54,263 nucleotides of DNA from a bacterium (lineage in GTDB: Bacteria > Actinomycetota > Acidimicrobiia > Spongiisociales > UBA5794), in assembly GCA_024226255.1 (NCBI GenBank), contig JAAELU010000447.1, forward strand, positions 1-54,263, given 5' to 3'. The position numbers and the translations under genes are program-made. Positions 42,523 to 52,104 of this stretch are shown piece by piece (the first letter of the stretch is position 1; each line of letters begins with the position of its first letter). A model generated the notes under the pieces. It ran no database searches. It had not been told where the DNA came from and worked only from the letters and a program-made list of their open reading frames with translations.

Positions 42523-44657
42523 TGAGGCGCATCCGCGCAATTGCGATGATTTGGCTGGCTACAGCTCTGGTGGCTTCGGCGTGTGGTGGCAGCGATGAGG
42601 ACTCGACCGACTCTCCCCAGACTGGTGCGGAAATCGCCGCGACTTCGCCGGTCATCCCGCCCGACGAACCTCCCCCGAATCTGGCTTCCGTCAGCTTTGT
42701 CAACAACCTCCTGGCCAAAGAGACAGACGGCGAGTGGAGCCGTGGTGAGGGCCTGGTGGCCACACTGCAGGTCTTCGCCGGCGAGAAGGGCGAGGCCGAA
42801 ATCCTCAGGCATCCCGAGCTGCTCGACCGCGAGGGCACTGGAATCATCGCGATGGCTCGAGACTATGTCGACGACGGCGCCGATGACGAGGCGAGGGATG
42901 AGATCGAGCGACTTCTGGACTTGGTGACATATTCAGGTGATCGTCTCGATGCCATGGCCGGATTGGCGCCGACTGTATCGCTCGCCGGGATGTTTCCGTT
43001 CGGCACAAATGCGCAGGCCGCAGAAACCGACTGTCGAAAGTTCTTCAGAGAAGGCGTGCCGGCAGGCGTTGGCCAATGCCTGGAGGTTCGTGAGCTCTAC
43101 GTCTTGGACGTGCTCGGGGAAGGTCCATATCGGGTCTTCATTCCGGCGCCATCGTTGCCGGACGCCGGGTGGACAGAGACACACTACGACCTGGCGCTCA
43201 AAGCGATGGAAGAGTCCGTTGTGAAATTCAGCAAGCTGGACGGCGTGCGCGAGGTCAAGATGACGCCTGTCAACCTGGTCTTCTCGGTAGCGGACGACGG
43301 GTACGCCACCGCAGATCCAGCGGCCGGATTGGAGTGCGGTGTTGTGCTCGACACAACCTTGCAGACGTTTACTGACGTGAGCTTCAAGCAGGTCGTGGCT
43401 CATGAGATGGCGCACTGCTTCCAGACCGAAGCTTTCGTTCCGCAGAACAAAGTCAACTACGAGTACACCCGGTGGCGAGAGGAGGGCCTCGCCGAGTTCC
43501 TCGGCAACGTCGTCTATCCCAAGAACGACCTCGAGTGGGACCAGAGACGGATGAAGAAGTTGGCCGAGGTTGAACTCAAGACCACCTTGTTTCAACGTGC
43601 CTATACCAACTTCATGCTATTCCAGTATCTGTATTCGGAAGGAGGGCATCCGGCCGTTTTCGGTGTCGTCGATAGCCTTCCGACCGTCAATGGCCATCAG
43701 CAACAGAAGGACGCCCTCGCCGGTTTGGAGGGCATGCTGGAGGCGTATCACGAGTTCATGAAGACAGTCACCGACGAACTCCTCCAGGACAGCGGTGGCG
43801 GATATGGTCCTTATGACATGGTCGCAACGAATCGGCCAACCGTCGACATCACCAGCCCGGGCACAGCCGTGGCAGCCAACGTCAAACCCTTTGGGGGGCT
43901 GCGGCGGCGCCTTGTTGTTCCCGAGGGGAAACAAGCCTGCCTGACGTGGGACAAATCGAATCTCTTCGTAGAGCACCGGCCCGATCCCGACGGTGAGTGG
44001 ACTCCCTTGCCGGTTCTGTTCCCGATCGACCCCGAGGATCCGGGAACGACCGATCTCGTTGTGACTGCTACCGACAATGCGGCGTTCGGCCTCGTCGTAT
44101 CTTCCGTGCACAAGCTGGACGAGGAACAAGATGGCACCTTGATCGGAGAGTGGATAGTCGACAACGCCAGCATCCGTGGCAAGGTGGGCTATATCGCCCC
44201 AGTGCAGACCCTCTCAGCGGTCTCGGGCCGGATCAGCGTGACCTTCCGCGACGACGGCACCGTGAGGATGGCCTACAGCAGCTTCCGCGTAGCCGGGCAC
44301 AGCGATGTCCAAATGGAGGATGGAGCGTTCTCCACCAACATGCAGTCGACCTTCGATTCCGTCACGGATGCCGCCGGAGTGGACGGGTATCGGGTTACCG
44401 GCGACTACATCTTCTACGACAGCATGAGCGAACGCGACTTCCTGAGCGGCACGGAAACCGTCACCTACACCTCGCAGGGATTCTTCATCGGAATCGACGC
44501 AGGGTCGTTTGGAATCGAGTTCGAAGTACCCGAAGACTCAACGGACGACTATCCCGCCTCGGGCTGGGCGTTGCTGGGAGCTGCCAACCAACTGAGGTTC
44601 GCCTGCGGCGGCAACATCCTCTTGTTGGACTCAGTCGTCCTACGGCGCGCCGGCTGA
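42522..44657 (+). CDS. Lipoprotein zinc metallopeptidase (HExxH)
   Basis: 711 residues. The signal peptide ends LVASAC, a lipobox. The zinc motif is HEMAH at His294-His298, with Glu in WREEGLAEF some 20-30 residues later, the gluzincin spacing. Residues 30-270 are mostly acidic and helical. The C-terminal third (about 430-711) is beta-rich with LIGEWIVDN and SGRISVTFRDDGTVRMAYS, lipocalin-like repeats in pattern. It is predicted to sit on the outer membrane face. ATG 42522 is chosen from the TGATG overlap with a leader frame; a GTG one codon earlier is also possible. Confidence 0.8.
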   Translation: MRRIRAIAMIWLATALVASACGGSDEDSTDSPQTGAEIAATSPVIPPDEPPPNLASVSFVNNLLAKETDGEWSRGEGLVATLQVFAGEKGEAEILRHPELLDREGTGIIAMARDYVDDGADDEARDEIERLLDLVTYSGDRLDAMAGLAPTVSLAGMFPFGTNAQAAETDCRKFFREGVPAGVGQCLEVRELYVLDVLGEGPYRVFIPAPSLPDAGWTETHYDLALKAMEESVVKFSKLDGVREVKMTPVNLVFSVADDGYATADPAAGLECGVVLDTTLQTFTDVSFKQVVAHEMAHCFQTEAFVPQNKVNYEYTRWREEGLAEFLGNVVYPKNDLEWDQRRMKKLAEVELKTTLFQRAYTNFMLFQYLYSEGGHPAVFGVVDSLPTVNGHQQQKDALAGLEGMLEAYHEFMKTVTDELLQDSGGGYGPYDMVATNRPTVDITSPGTAVAANVKPFGGLRRRLVVPEGKQACLTWDKSNLFVEHRPDPDGEWTPLPVLFPIDPEDPGTTDLVVTATDNAAFGLVVSSVHKLDEEQDGTLIGEWIVDNASIRGKVGYIAPVQTLSAVSGRISVTFRDDGTVRMAYSSFRVAGHSDVQMEDGAFSTNMQSTFDSVTDAAGVDGYRVTGDYIFYDSMSERDFLSGTETVTYTSQGFFIGIDAGSFGIEFEVPEDSTDDYPASGWALLGAANQLRFACGGNILLLDSVVLRRAG

Positions 44658-44677
44658 CCCGGCTGACCCGGCTGACA
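44651..44677 (+). repeat. Three 9-bp tandem repeats across the stop codon
   Basis: CGGCTGACC is repeated at 44651, 44660 and 44669 (last copy one mismatch). The period of 9 places three TGA stops in the same frame, at 44655, 44664 and 44673. Confidence 0.7.
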
Positions 44678-44823
44678 CCGAAGAAGGTGCACGGGTACTT
44701 GTCAAGGTCGATACGGGCCCATTCGAGGGGCTTCAACGTCTGAGGAAGCAACAAACGGCACGTTGGCAGGTCGCCGACTCGTGCGATTATCGGAGTTCGA
44801 TCAAGAGCTCAGGACCTTGGCTC

Positions 44824-45711
44824 TCAGTTGGCAGGCGGGCCCTGCAGCACGCGCTCCCGCAGCCGCCCGAAGTCCCAAGGTTCGTCGATCCCGGGTTCGA
44901 ACCGATATGGCGCGATGGCCTCCAGCCACCAGGTGACACCGACGTCGCGGTAAGCGGCCACTTGCGCTGCAGCGTCGTCCGCCTGGTCGCCGGGGCTGAT
45001 ACCCGTGTAGACGACATCGAAAGGCTCCTCGCTGGTGCGTTGCCGTCCGACAAAATCGATGCAACGCACCAGTTGGTCGAGGTCTCGGCCGCCGCGCTCC
45101 GCTAATAGCGGTATCACGCCGTCCCATCGTGCGGCGCGGCACATCGGTTTGCGGTTTGGCCAGACACCGCCCACCCAGATCGGGATTCGCGGTTGCTGAA
45201 CGGGCGTGGGGAGAAAACGCGCATTCTCGACCCGGTAGTACGGCCCGATGTGATTGACCTCGGTTCCCGACCAGAGCTGCGTGATGATGTCGAGCGCTTC
45301 GTCCAGCATGCCGCCACGAGCCCGGTGATCCCCTTCCTCGCCGAGTTGGTCGTATTCACTCGCGCCCTCGCCGGTACCGACGCCCAGCACGACACGGCCA
45401 CCCGACAGCCTGTCGAGCGACGCGGTCTCGCGCGCCAGCTTGTGGGGCCGCCGCCTCGGCACGGGCGTCACCGCTGTGCCGAGACGAATCCGGTGGGTGG
45501 CCGTGGCGGCGGCGGTGAGCGCGACCCACGGATCGATCACGTTGTGCTCGATTTCCGAGCCGTCGGCGCTGCCATCAAGCGGCGGCGCTGCGATGTGGTC
45601 CCACAGGAACAAGCCGTCCCAGCCGTTTTCCTCGGCGTCCACGGCCAGCTGGATGACATTGTGCGGATCGCCGAAAGCGCCGAAATTCGGCACGTAAAGA
45701 CCGTACTCCAT
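44824..45711 (-). CDS. LLM-class, probably F420-dependent, oxidoreductase
   Basis: 295 residues, bacterial luciferase-like TIM barrel. Blocks are YGLYVPNFGAFGDP, AEENGWDGLFLWDHI, RIRLGTAVTPVPRRRPHKLA, LDRLSGGRVVLGVGTGE and RIPIWVGG. These are typical of actinobacterial F420-binding members; FMN is the alternative cofactor. Substrate unknown. ATG 45711 gives the family N-terminus; the SD is weak. It is divergent from the metzincin gene across a 371-bp region. Confidence 0.88.
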   Translation of the reverse strand: MEYGLYVPNFGAFGDPHNVIQLAVDAEENGWDGLFLWDHIAAPPLDGSADGSEIEHNVIDPWVALTAAATATHRIRLGTAVTPVPRRRPHKLARETASLDRLSGGRVVLGVGTGEGASEYDQLGEEGDHRARGGMLDEALDIITQLWSGTEVNHIGPYYRVENARFLPTPVQQPRIPIWVGGVWPNRKPMCRAARWDGVIPLLAERGGRDLDQLVRCIDFVGRQRTSEEPFDVVYTGISPGDQADDAAAQVAAYRDVGVTWWLEAIAPYRFEPGIDEPWDFGRLRERVLQGPPAN

Positions 45712-46082
45712 GACGGCACACTCGCGCCGCCCGTCGGGCTTTGCAAGACATGGCCGCCATGCAGACCCGCGCACGACCCGCCGCTAAGACCGGGCACGCG
45801 AGTCATTCCCGATATCAGCCGGTATCAGGGGTATCAGCCGATCCAACTGGGCAATGTTGTATCAGATGTTGCATTGGATCAGCGGGTTTGCTTTAGGCGA
45901 CTATGACCCGCGAATCCTCTTGCCACAAACCACCCGGAAGTCGGTAACCCTTCTGCCCCGCAGGCTACGAGCCAGCGAGCTTGACGATGTGCGGGCGGGT
46001 CCTTGTTGCGGGTCGACGTGGCTTCTCGTACGGTATTCACAGTCGAGGGATTATCCGCATCGAGGGGCGAGAGGGGCTTCGG
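45712..46082. other. Divergent intergenic region with repeated TATCAG sites
   Basis: 371 bp between the LLM gene and the metzincin gene. TATCAG occurs four times (45813, 45823, 45832, 45860), the first three 9-10 bp apart. CAATG and CATTG (about 45852-45876) form an inverted pair. No gene is convincing. The repeats may be a regulator-binding cluster. Confidence 0.45.
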
Positions 46083-49000
46083 ATGTTCGGCGGGGGAAGG
46101 GCGCGGCTTGCGCCGGCCATGGTGTTTGCTGTCACAGCCACGTTGGTCGCGGCTGTAGGCCCAGTCTCAGCAGCCGATTCACCGTCGATCGAACTGATTT
46201 CCGTGGACTCGACGGGCGCTCAGGTCGGTATCAGTTCAAGCCAACCGTCGATGAGCGCCGACGGCGTGTTTGTTGCGTTCTGGGCAGCCGACGACCTCAC
46301 GGGCGATGGAGATCGCGGCATCTATCTGTTCGAGCGAAGCACCGGAACGCTGGGGCACGTCGTCGACGGCCAGTCCCCGCAACTGAGCGCAGACGGATCG
46401 GTCATGTTGTTCATTTCGAGGGACGACGGCCTCGTCTCGAACGACGCCAATGGATCAGGAGTGGACGCCTTCTTGTGGACTCGCCAGACAGGCGAGATCG
46501 AGCTGGTTTCCATCGCTCCAGACGGAACGCAGATGACCGAGTTTCGGACGGGCATGACCGCACGGCTCAGTAGCGACGGAACCGTTGCCATCTTCACCGG
46601 CGACGTTGTGTTCGGCCCGGAAGACGAGAATGGCGTGTCGCCTCGCTTCGAGCTCTACCGGCGCGACCTGGCCGCGGACACTACGGCGCTGCTGTCCGCC
46701 GTCGGTATCGAATCCACCGGTGGCGGTGGATGGGACGCCGGGACGCTCATCGACGTAGATGGGGATGGTTCGAGGATCGCATATGGAGCGAGCAACGAGA
46801 TCGCCAGCGGTGACGATGCTGAGCGGGGTACTGATCTCTACGTATTCGACGTAGCCCCTGGATCGAGCTCCCGCCTCACCCGCGGCGAGGACGTGTGGCG
46901 CGATGTGTCGATCAGCGACGACGGTAACCGCATCGCTGCGGTTTCCGATGGCGGAGGCGTCCTCGCATACCCCGATCCTCCGTCGGGCAACGTCGAGATC
47001 TTTGTCTACGACCTGCCATCGCAGATGGCAGTGGCAGTCGACACGAACAATCCCGGACACAAACGCTCCCAAATCAGCCCGGATGGTCGCTGGGTTGCCT
47101 ACCTGACGGCCGCCGCGCTCGACACGGCAGACACGAATGGCACCTACGACTGGTACGCCAAGGACACCTTCACGACGATGACTACGGACCGTCTCACCGT
47201 TCCCAACGGCGGAGGGGCGGGCACAGGTGCCTCGTCCACCGACGATGCGATTGCTTTCAGTGGAGATGGGTCGGTGGTGGCGTTCAGTACCCGTCTCGAT
47301 GGTCTGGTGGCGGGCGATAGTGATGGCGGCGATGACGTGTTCGTCCGGGTGCGTGGCGACATCACCGGTCCGGAGATCACGGCATTCAGTATCCAGCCAA
47401 ACCCCGCCCCCGTGGGCGCCGCGGTGCAGATCGACGCCACCGCCGACGACACCATCCATCCGCAATTCTCGGATGTCTCGTCAATCGACTACTCGATCGA
47501 CGGGGGGCCCTTTGTGGCGATGGAGCCGATCGACGGTGCGTTCGACAGTCCGGTGGAATCGGCACAGATCCTGGACGCCGCCGTGGCCGACGGCACCCAT
47601 CATCAGATCTGCGTGCGTGGCCGCGATGCCACAGGTCGGGTCGGTCTTGCGTCCTGTCAATTGCTCGACGTTCCACTGTCGCCGCTGTCGTGGTCGGTCA
47701 CTGTGACGATGATCGAGGACCTCGCCGGTGTCCCGGCGGATTGGCACGTGGAGATGTGGCTGTCACCCATCGGTGACCACACCCAGGACCCGCCCAGCTT
47801 CATCTCCGATGATGAGTTCGGGACGGCGATCGAGCCTTTCTGGACGGCAGGCCAAAGCAGGCTGGTGGCGGATGGAGCAACGGTCACCGCGGTGATCGAG
47901 GTCCACAGCGACGTCCACGGCAGAGTGGACCTGAACCCAGATCCTGCAGAGGAGGCGCTGTTCATCGACGTCGACCCCGCCACCGGGTCCTGGAGCGGGG
48001 ATATCGCCAGCCCGGCGCGGTGCGTAAATGCGGCTGTCCTCATGTGCTTCGATGTCAGCACGGTCTCCGAAAGTGGTGACATCGACGGCGATGGGCTCCT
48101 CGACGGATGGGAGCTGTTCGGCCTGGACATGGACGGAGACGGCCTCGTCGACCTCGATTTGCCGGGCTGGGGCGCCAACCCCATGCACAAAGACCTGTTC
48201 GTCGAGTACGACTACACGTCAGATGAAGCGCCGACACCCTCAGAGCTACTGAATGTGAAGAGCGCCTTTTCATCGGCGCCGGTAGATGCAGGCGGGACAC
48301 CGAATCCCGACGGTCTGCCCGGCATCAACCTCGTCATCGACACGACCGGAGTCGATCAGTTGGGTGGGGGGACCGAGATCGACGATGCGCTCTTCTGTGG
48401 CCTGGGTCCCAAGTTCTACAACGCCAAAGCGGACCACTTCGACCCCATGCGGCGCTGGGTCTTCCGCTACGCCATCAAGGGCGCCGCCACGCCGGCAGAT
48501 GGCTGCTCCGGAGGGCAGGGAGAGATCGGCGGTAACGATTTCGTCAACAACAACTCGGATGATGGCGGGACCTTCATGCACGAGCTGGGACACAACCTCA
48601 GTCAGAAGCACGGTGGCGACACCCATGACAACTACAAGCCCAACTATGTCAGTGTGATGAACTACAACCATCAGTTCGGCATCCAACGCAACGACGCGTC
48701 GAGCTTCCTCGACTACTCCCCAGCAAGGAACGCTGATGGCTCACGGCCGACCTCGCTGCTCCCGGACATTGATGAGGGGGCGCTCGACGAGATGGCGCCT
48801 CCCCTCGACGTCGGTCGCGACTATCGCATGGAGTTCGTCAACGGTACGTGCACCTTCGTGGTGTCATCGCTCGACCGGCGGGTCGATTGGAATGGGGACG
48901 GCGACGGCAACGACTCGAACGTCACGGTGCGGTGGCTCGATAGGAATCCCATACCGGGCGGAGCCGGGCCGCCGTCGTGTCCCTTAGTCGGAACGCCCGA

Positions 49001-50306
49001 AACCCACAGCGACTTCGACAACTGGTCCTCGATCTCCTTGCCGTTCCGACAGTTTGGGGACGTCGCGGACGGAGCCGTCAACCCGGCAGACGACGACGAT
49101 ATGCCTACGACGGCGGAGATGGCGTTGCTGGTCGAGATACTGGCAACGACGAACCTCGAGATCACGATTGGCCACTCGCCCGAGCCTGCAGAGTCCGGTA
49201 GCGATGTCACCGTTGACATCAGCATTGCCAACCTGGGCCCGAACCCCGCCGACGACATCGTTGTGACCATTCCTTTGCCGGTCGGCACATCTATGGGGCC
49301 GGCGACGCCCGGATGCTCGCTTGTGGGAAGCGACATCAGCTGCTTGCGATCCGTTCTCAATGCAGGCGATGTCGACGCCTTTGATGTGGTGTTGTCCATC
49401 GCCAACGGGGTGTCCGGGCATATCGACGTGAACGCATCCGTCGAAAATCGGGAGGGACCAGACACCGACGAGAGCGACAACGCGGCGTCGACAACGGTCA
49501 CGGTGACGACGACGAACCAGCCTCCAGAGATCACACTTCCTGCAGGCGCCGTCGTTCTCGAAGGCAACGTCACCGGTGGCTGGAGCGGGGTTCTCGCAAC
49601 TGCGGCCGGTGTGAGTGCATCCGACCCCGACCCGGGTGATGCGGCGGTTCTGACATCTGACGCGCCCGATCTGTTGCCGGTCGGCGACACATCAGTGCAG
49701 TGGACCGCGACTGATTCCCACGGCGCCGCAACTTCGGCGAACCATGTGATCACGGTGGTCGACACGACACCGCCAAACATCGACTCGGTGGCCGACATCC
49801 AAGCCGTGACCAACAACCCATCGGGCTTGGTGGTCGAGTTCACGAAACCCCCTGCGACGGACGTCGTCGATCCAACACCTCTCGTGAACTGCGATCCGGC
49901 TTCGGGCTCGCTCTTGCCGGTCGGCATCACGCTGGTGACGTGCACGGCGACCGATCAGTCCGGCAATGCAGCCACGACAACATTCGAAGTCGAGGTGGCT
50001 CTCGATGGAGGCCCGGAGTGCACGATCGTCGGAACCGACGGTAACGACATCCTCTTCGGAACTCGCGGCGACGACGTCATCTGCGGCTTCGGCGGCAACG
50101 ATGTGATCTTCGGTGGACGCGGTTCCGATCGTCTCTTCGGGGGTGAGGGCTGGGACGTGCTTGTCGGTGGAGGCGGGCCCGACTTCCTGTACGGGGAGCA
50201 AGGCAACGATCTCCTTTGGGGAGGCCGCGGCGCCGACTACCTCGACGGCGGTCCGGGCACGGACATCCTCATCGGTGGTCCTGGGAACGACACGAAGATC
50301 CAATGA
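46083..50306 (+). CDS. Large secreted multi-domain metzincin protease with RTX repeats
   Basis: 1407 residues. Signal peptide: FAVTATLVAAVGPVSAA. Residues 30-425 hold about six PD40/TolB-like blades (DGSVMLFISRDDG, DGRWVAYLTAA). An Ig-like part (about 426-540) and Ca-binding DGDG loops (about 666-690) follow. The zinc site HELGHNLSQKH spans His833-His843 with Met-turn Met859 in SVMNY: a complete metzincin signature. Then come a DUF11-like domain, two HYR-like Ig segments and, from about 1318, nine-residue RTX repeats (GGNDVIFGG, GNDLLWGG). ATG 46083 is preceded by AGAGGGG. It is calcium-stabilised and exported; the target is unknown. Confidence 0.88.
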   Translation: MFGGGRARLAPAMVFAVTATLVAAVGPVSAADSPSIELISVDSTGAQVGISSSQPSMSADGVFVAFWAADDLTGDGDRGIYLFERSTGTLGHVVDGQSPQLSADGSVMLFISRDDGLVSNDANGSGVDAFLWTRQTGEIELVSIAPDGTQMTEFRTGMTARLSSDGTVAIFTGDVVFGPEDENGVSPRFELYRRDLAADTTALLSAVGIESTGGGGWDAGTLIDVDGDGSRIAYGASNEIASGDDAERGTDLYVFDVAPGSSSRLTRGEDVWRDVSISDDGNRIAAVSDGGGVLAYPDPPSGNVEIFVYDLPSQMAVAVDTNNPGHKRSQISPDGRWVAYLTAAALDTADTNGTYDWYAKDTFTTMTTDRLTVPNGGGAGTGASSTDDAIAFSGDGSVVAFSTRLDGLVAGDSDGGDDVFVRVRGDITGPEITAFSIQPNPAPVGAAVQIDATADDTIHPQFSDVSSIDYSIDGGPFVAMEPIDGAFDSPVESAQILDAAVADGTHHQICVRGRDATGRVGLASCQLLDVPLSPLSWSVTVTMIEDLAGVPADWHVEMWLSPIGDHTQDPPSFISDDEFGTAIEPFWTAGQSRLVADGATVTAVIEVHSDVHGRVDLNPDPAEEALFIDVDPATGSWSGDIASPARCVNAAVLMCFDVSTVSESGDIDGDGLLDGWELFGLDMDGDGLVDLDLPGWGANPMHKDLFVEYDYTSDEAPTPSELLNVKSAFSSAPVDAGGTPNPDGLPGINLVIDTTGVDQLGGGTEIDDALFCGLGPKFYNAKADHFDPMRRWVFRYAIKGAATPADGCSGGQGEIGGNDFVNNNSDDGGTFMHELGHNLSQKHGGDTHDNYKPNYVSVMNYNHQFGIQRNDASSFLDYSPARNADGSRPTSLLPDIDEGALDEMAPPLDVGRDYRMEFVNGTCTFVVSSLDRRVDWNGDGDGNDSNVTVRWLDRNPIPGGAGPPSCPLVGTPETHSDFDNWSSISLPFRQFGDVADGAVNPADDDDMPTTAEMALLVEILATTNLEITIGHSPEPAESGSDVTVDISIANLGPNPADDIVVTIPLPVGTSMGPATPGCSLVGSDISCLRSVLNAGDVDAFDVVLSIANGVSGHIDVNASVENREGPDTDESDNAASTTVTVTTTNQPPEITLPAGAVVLEGNVTGGWSGVLATAAGVSASDPDPGDAAVLTSDAPDLLPVGDTSVQWTATDSHGAATSANHVITVVDTTPPNIDSVADIQAVTNNPSGLVVEFTKPPATDVVDPTPLVNCDPASGSLLPVGITLVTCTATDQSGNAATTTFEVEVALDGGPECTIVGTDGNDILFGTRGDDVICGFGGNDVIFGGRGSDRLFGGEGWDVLVGGGGPDFLYGEQGNDLLWGGRGADYLDGGPGTDILIGGPGNDTKIQ

Positions 50307-50308
50307 TG

Positions 50309-50331
50309 AGGAAGGCTTGTTGAAGCCTCCC
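50309..50331. terminator. Hairpin between metzincin gene and alcohol-dehydrogenase stub
   Basis: AGGCTT-GTTG-AAGCCT (50313-50328), extended by two further pairs around one mismatch. It lies between convergent stops. A short T run is missing, but position fits bidirectional termination. Confidence 0.5.
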
Positions 50332-50466
50332 TTAGAACTCGATGACCTGCCGAAGTGCCTCACCGTCGGCCAGACGAGCGAGGGCAACATTGATGTCTTC
50401 GAGCCCGATGCGGTGTGATACGAGGGCATCCGCTGGAAATCGACCCTCTCGGTGTACCTCGATGAG
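50332..50466 (-). pseudogene. C-terminal stub of a zinc-type alcohol dehydrogenase
   Basis: About 45 codons ending EALRQVIEF. The segment CLIEVHREGRFPADALVSHRIGL and LEDINVALARL is the conserved C-terminus of MDR alcohol dehydrogenases. Nothing upstream in any frame matches the other 300 residues; the frame simply runs into the ligase gene. This is the 3' end left by a deletion. Confidence 0.7.
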
Positions 50467-50492
50467 GCAGGCGGTGCAAGCACAGGAAGCTC

Positions 50493-52018
50493 CTACGCTC
50501 TGAGCCGGAAGCGTTGAATCTTTCCCGTAGCCGTCCTCGGGACATCGTCGACGTATTCGATCACATGAGGGAACTCGTAGCGTTGCAGGGTTGCTTTGCA
50601 CCACTCCTGGAGCGTCGCCGTGAGGGAATCTCCTGGCTCGCCCGCCCCGACGAGGATCACGAACGCCTTGATTCGTGATCGGCTGGCGATGTCAACTGCA
50701 ACGACCGCGGCCTCGCGGACGGATTCGTGTTCCATCAACCGGTTCTCGATCTCGATCGGGCTGACCCACAGACCGCCGATCTTCATCATGTCGTCGACCC
50801 GACCCTCATATGTGTAGTAGCCGTCGGCGTCCTGCTTGTGTCGGTCACCAGAAAGGAACCAATCCCCGCGGATCTTGTCTCGGGTCCGATCAGGTTGGTT
50901 CCAATAGGAGCTGAGAACGCTCGGGCCCTTGACCCACATCTCCCCCGCCTCGCCGGTCCGGCAGAGCTGACCTTCGGTGTCGCGAATCTCGACCTCGTAG
51001 CCGTCGGCAGGCACGCCCGATGTGCCTGGTTCTACTCGTCCTGCCCGGTTGGAGCAGTAGATGTGAAGAAGCTCGGTGGAGCCGATGCCATCTAGGATCT
51101 CGATACCGGTCCGATCGTGGAACTGACGCCAGATCTCGGGAGGAAGTGCCTCAGCGGCCGATATGCCCAGCCGCACCGCCGACCAGTCCACACTGTCGAA
51201 GTCGGGATCGGCCAGCATGCCGTTGAAAAGGGCCGGCACGGAGAACAAGAGTGAGGGGCGATGGGTGCGAATGCGCTCGAGCAGCCGGTCGGGAGCCGGC
51301 CGGCCGGTCAAATAGATCGAAGTGGCGCCGGCCCACAGCGGAAAGCTCAGATTGTTCCCGAGTCCGTAGGCGTGGAACATCTTTGCACTGGAGAAGACAA
51401 CGTCCCCCCGGCCGATTCCGGCAACAGGCACCGCGTAGCGCGCACAGGTCGCAGCGATGTCGCCGTGGCGATGAACGACTCCCTTCGGTAGTCCTGTGGA
51501 TCCAGACGAGTACAGCCAGAAAGCCACGTCTTCAGGTTTAGTGGAGACAGGCGAGACCTCGGCCGAACCGGACGCATCCAGTGGTCAAGGGATGCGGCAC
51601 CATCGGGAGGGGCCCCGTTGGCGACAACGAGCTTCACGTGGGGCCGGGCCGCAACCTGGGGACCGACTATCTCGAGAAAGGCGTGATCGACCGCGGCTGT
51701 CCGGGCTTGTGAATCATCGAGAAAGTGCCCGAAATCGTCTGGTCGACACAGAAAGTTGACAGGGATCGGTGTGGCGCCGATCCGCATTGCCCCGAGGAAC
51801 ACGGCGGGAAACGCGGGTGTGTCATCGAGCACCAGAAGCAGCCGGTCTCCTTGCCCAATGCCCGCCTCGGCGAGCCGAGCGGCGACGTTGCACATTGCCC
51901 GGTACAACTCCGCCGCCGTCCACGGTTGGTCATCGGCGGTTATTAGCGCCGTTTCCGATCCGCGGCCAGCCTCCAGCCAGCCGTCGATAAGGGTGCTGGT
52001 GTTCGGGCCTATCTGCAC
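50493..52018 (-). pseudogene. Benzoate-CoA ligase family gene broken by a frameshift
   Basis: The N-terminal half (52018 to about 51580) reads AEAGIGQGDRLLLVLDDTPA and IGATPIPVNFLCRPDDF. The C-terminal half, in another frame, reads FWLYSSGSTGLPKGVVH (AMP-binding P-loop), GIGSTELLHIYCSNRAG (typical of this ligase family) and RTATGKIQRFRL with the catalytic Lys. The shift lies near 51573-51583, where CACTGGATGCG on the minus strand appears to lack one base (or four). Only one lesion is seen, so the gene may be recently lost or a sequencing error. GTG 52018 has AGAGG 4 nt upstream; 52060 is an alternative start. Confidence 0.8.
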
Positions 52019-52091
52019 TTCACCTCTATTCGACTGCCGTATCGAGCCCAATTGGGTCACCTGCCGGGTGTGGTGTCCGTCCCTCCCGTCC

Positions 52092-52097
52092 TATGAT
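52092..52097 (+). promoter_or_regulatory. -10 box of leaderless alpha/beta hydrolase gene
   Basis: TATGAT with a 7-nt spacer to GTG 52105. It overlaps an in-frame ATG at 52093, which is therefore unlikely to be the start. Confidence 0.5.
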
Positions 52098-52104
52098 CCG
52101 GGCC

